Origin: Sphaerosporella brunnea
Lineage: Eukaryota > Ascomycota > Pezizomycetes > Pezizales > Pyronemataceae
Length of the DNA: 19,357 nt
Assembly: GCA_008704415.1 (NCBI GenBank)
Contig: VXIS01000539.1
Location: forward strand, 1 to 19,357
Direction of reading: 5' to 3'
Both the position numbers and the translations under genes were made by a program. Positions 16,829 through 19,357 of this stretch are shown piece after piece; within the stretch, counting starts at the first letter, position 1; the number at the start of each line of letters is the position of its first letter. Below the pieces are notes generated by a model. The model saw only the letters and a list, made by a program, of their open reading frames with translations. It was not told the DNA's origin and made no database searches.

Positions 16829-17603
16829 ATTCATGTGCGGTGCTGTTTATAGAGTGGAAATGCTGGAATCATTTACTGGTCCAAAATACAATCTTCCTAT
16901 ATACAACTGCAACTGAATCGCATTGGGATCGACAACTCGGGTGTCGGGCGAGATACCATGGAGCCCAAATACACACACAAACACGAGCCGCCGCTGTGGT
17001 GACTGTGGTTGGCCAGCGCGAGGCAGGGTGTTCCGCCCCTCCCTGCTTCACCTCACTGCTTCACACACCACACCCACAGGTATTGGTATCATTACCTTTT
17101 ACCTCAACCACAACCATCATGCTTCCCCACCGCCGCTGCCACCCTCGGTAACCACATTACCTCCATCCTTCCCTCCTGATACACTTTTGCGGACGTCGGT
17201 GGCTCTCGCTCGAGCAGCTCGAACAGCCCGACATCACCGACCGACCCGACCAGCGCCGCTCAGCTGAAGCTGGGGAGGGGGCAAAAAAGCGCAAGTGGAG
17301 CGAGTAGGACCGCTCCCCCTCCTCCCTCCCCCCCTCCCCCCCCCCCTCCTCACCCGCCGGAGCCCGTATAGTTTCGGTTTTCGATCATCATCCCCGACGA
17401 CTATGAGGTTTCCAATTCTCAGGCCGAGGACGAGTCTTCTTGACAGGAGGATGAGGTCCTACTGTAAGTTCACCTACGTACTCCAATCCCAATCCACCAC
17501 CTATGCCGCTGGAGATGCTGATGGATTTTAGCAAACACGACAGGCGGGGGGAGACGAAAACACCCCCCGCCGCTGGATCTGGCGGCGCAGCTGTGCTGGG
17601 ACC
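16829..17603 (+). mobile_element. Composite repeat, copy D (5' part only)
   Basis: The block TTCATGTGCGGT near 16830 and the leader from about 16975 (GCCGCCGCTGTGGTGACTGTG) match copies B and C. The basic peptide AKKRKWSE and TAG at 17281-17307 is its best-preserved version and resembles a nuclear localisation signal. A polypyrimidine tract, a Ser/Asp/Glu-rich frame, the 68-nt intron-like segment and the LDLAAQLCWD start of the OGFr region follow. Similarity stops near 17603. Beyond that the frame runs on to about 17730 in unrelated sequence, so the 3' half is missing or replaced. Confidence 0.6.
17464..17531 (+). other. Conserved 68-nt intron-like segment, copy D
   Basis: Identical length and borders to the segments in copies B and C (GTAAGTTCACC...GCTGATGGATTTTAG), although this copy is clearly more diverged from B and C than they are from each other. 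Confidence 0.55.
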
Positions 17604-18120
17604 TCCAGAAAGGGCTCAAGCATTTAGAGCTGGGGAGGAAAGTGCCAAGAACGGTTGCCAACCAGTTGCCAACCGTCCACGCGAGATTCCGTGGCCCGGG
17701 AGCAGGCCACAACGACACCACCGACGAGTAGCCACACAAAATGTATAGCGCCGTAGCCAAATAATTTAAAACGAGAAAGCTCATTTGCACCTGCGAGTGC
17801 CGGCCTGCGAATGCTTCTACTCACCCGCACAATTTCTCTCCTTCGACAGCTTCCCCAGCAGCCCCTTCAAACAAAACAAAAAAAATATATATATACAAGG
17901 TACGACTGCTATTCTTTTGAATGAGGCACTGTACTAGCCAAGAAAATCGAATAAAAAGAACCCGGCATCCCCCATTTCACGCGAAAAAATCATGGTCACC
18001 GCTCGTGTGCTGTCGTAAAGTACCCTACTCGAAGGTGCTAAGACGCACCAGGCTGCTTGGCGGACGACCCTTTATTCTGAACTTGGTCCGACGGGGGGAG
18101 CACGACAGATTAGGCGTAGC
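17604..18120. other. Stretch with no supported gene
   Basis: Nothing recognisable apart from a short (A)n(TA)n run at about 17878-17897. The frames are short and match no family. Confidence 0.4.
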
Positions 18121-18614
18121 CTAGTTAGTTGCCGTGTACATGTGGAATTCAACGTCGGGGAAGGTGACGAGCTGTGTGAGTTCTGGGTTTGGGGCACGGA
18201 ATGACAGCCGTGGACAAGCGTGTCTTGGATAGAGCGGGGTATGTACTCCACTCGCCTGCAGCAAAGCACAAACGTCCCCGCTCGCTAACGACGGATAGGG
18301 GTTCGCACATTGCGATACGGGCACGAAACAAGGGCTATCTCGGTGCAAATCTTCCTGGACGCGCGAGGTGTCGTCGGTTCCGCCCATGACCCACTGGTGC
18401 ACAGCCCATCACTCGCGTCGGTCGTGTCCCCACGCCTCGAGATCTACGCTCGTGCTAACGGTGGGGAGTCTGTCATGTGGATCGATCCACTCCTGATGAC
18501 GTCGCCATCGTCGGTGGACCGGGCGTATAGGTTAGCAGCCCACACTAAGGTGGCTCCGTGCACGGCGATCATCTTCACCACATTGCTCACGTCGGGTAGC
18601 ACATGTGCCATTTG
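18121..18614 (-). pseudogene. Possible degenerate minus-strand gene of unknown function
   Basis: On the minus strand, an ATG at 18614 opens a 56-codon frame beginning MAHVLPDVSNVVKM. After a stop near 18450, a second open frame (18402-18121) runs to a TAG preceded by ELTQLVTFPDVEFHMY. Composition is protein-like in both parts. A GTAGAT..CACCAG segment of about 54 nt between them could be an intron, but the phases do not fit cleanly. I do not recognise a domain, and the call rests on composition and layout only. Confidence 0.2.
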
Positions 18615-18901
18615 AGCTTAATCATTAATTACATTTGGCTATCAATTTAACATGCGCACCCCCATCCAACACTCCACCCGCCCACCCCCCTCCACCACCT
18701 CCCTCCCCCCCAAAGCTGCATAGCCTCCCACGCTCGCCAAAAGTCGTGCTGCTCTAACCCCCTGTCGGCTACTCCCCCCCCGTCCCAGTTGTAGCAGAAT
18801 GCCTTGGCGGCTCCCCCAGCAATCCAGAAGTGAAAGACTAGCAACGGCTTTAGGAGGCAATCCGATCTGGTGTTACGGTTTTGCTTGCCTACGGCTTTCC
18901 C
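18615..18901. other. Pyrimidine-rich stretch, no supported gene
   Basis: C-rich runs occupy 18655-18720 and 18770-18785. No frame could be assigned. It may be the diverged upstream part of copy E, but no leader or intron-like segment was found in it. Confidence 0.35.
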
Positions 18902-19357
18902 CCCCAGCTCTATCAAGCGTTTGCGCCTGGGGATCACGAGGTCGCCCAGAAGAGCGACTTCGTGGTCCCCATCGGCAAGGCGAAAATCGAGCGCGCCGGT
19001 GATGCCGTAGCCGGCGTGTCTCTTCGTTGCCGCTGACAACCTTCAATCCAAATATGGCGTGAGCGCTGAGGTTATAAACCTCCGTTCCGTCAAGCATTTG
19101 GATTCGAGACCATTGTTCAGTCCCACCAAAGGACGCGGAACTTGATCGCTGTTGAGTCGAACTACAGTCGTTAAAAATTCGGAGGAGGAGGAGGAGGATG
19201 AGGAAGAGGAGGAGGAGGAGAAGGAGGAGGAAGAGAAGGAGAAGGAAGAGGAGGAGGAGTGACCCGGTCCCGGATGCCATGGTTTTTTTTCGTGTTTCGG
19301 GCCTGTTTTTTTCGTTTGTTGTTCCAAACTTTCACCTTTTTCAGTGCGTTCGGTATT
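18902..19357 (+). mobile_element. Composite repeat, copy E (3' part, cut by the window edge)
   Basis: The frame FAPGDHEVAQKSDFVVPIGK at about 18920-18980, continuing AKIERAGDAVAGVS, is the cleanest version of the PIGKAKIER module. NLQSKYGVSAEV follows at about 19037-19072. A short diverged stretch and the Glu-rich tail then lead to TGA at 19260-19262. The 3' UTR start (GATGCCATGG, CGTTTCGGGCCTG-like) matches copies A, B and C, and the element continues past 19357. The zinc-knuckle and ELGWKHLR parts of the reverse transcriptase are absent, so it is an internally deleted form. Confidence 0.6.
19183..19259 (+). repeat. GAG/AAG microsatellite coding a Glu/Lys-rich tail
   Basis: Almost uninterrupted GAG, GAA and AAG triplets lie directly before the stop codon of copy E, at the same place as the Glu/Val run of copy B. 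The triplet expansion preserves the acidic character of the tail here. Confidence 0.85.

Noticed and set aside
18647..19039. 130-codon minus-strand frame
   Set aside because: It lacks an ATG at its start and is antisense to the PIGKAKIER module of copy E.

Overview
The window looks like accessory DNA of a filamentous ascomycete, probably a GC-rich Sordariomycete. The evidence is one hexose-transporter gene with four 50-61 nt introns (GT..AG, with CTGAC/CTAAC/CTGAT-type branch sites in three of them), a TATA box and CCAAT boxes, surrounded by fossil transposons. No intact bacterial-type operon, tRNA, rRNA or CRISPR array is visible.

Layout. Positions 1-2304 hold nothing I can support. 2305-2770 is the 3' end of a Tad-type LINE (copy A). 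2771-4778 has no recognisable gene. 4781-4998 is a MITE with 26-28 bp perfect terminal inverted repeats and TA target duplications. 6634-8406 is the only gene that looks intact: a 12-helix MFS sugar/H+ symporter of 517 aa. A second, oppositely oriented MITE (8525-8734) sits 118 bp past its stop codon. 9139-9728 is a broken P-loop NTPase of the Crinkler/RHS (CR) type.

From about 10,000 to the end, the window is dominated by copies of one composite repeat family: B 10036-11984, C about 13182-15607, D about 16829-17603, and E 18902 to the edge, with copy A at the left. Assembled from the copies, the family has these parts: a 5' leader, a basic KKRKWSE-like peptide, a Ser/Asp/Glu-rich stretch, a 68-nt intron-like segment conserved in three copies, an OGFr (opioid growth factor receptor) conserved-region module, a conserved PIGKAKIER peptide module, the C-terminus of a fungal LINE reverse transcriptase, an acidic tail, a stop codon, and a conserved 3' UTR ending in GATTAC plus a variable A-rich tail.

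The best candidate for something undescribed is this family. It joins a host-like, intron-bearing OGFr module to LINE 3' sequence, and it moved by target-primed reverse transcription. The clearest sign of that is a 75-bp 3' stub flanked by a perfect 13-bp duplication at 12003-12103. All copies here are degenerate, so present activity cannot be claimed. Part of copies B and C is nearly identical over 380 bp, so some duplication is recent.
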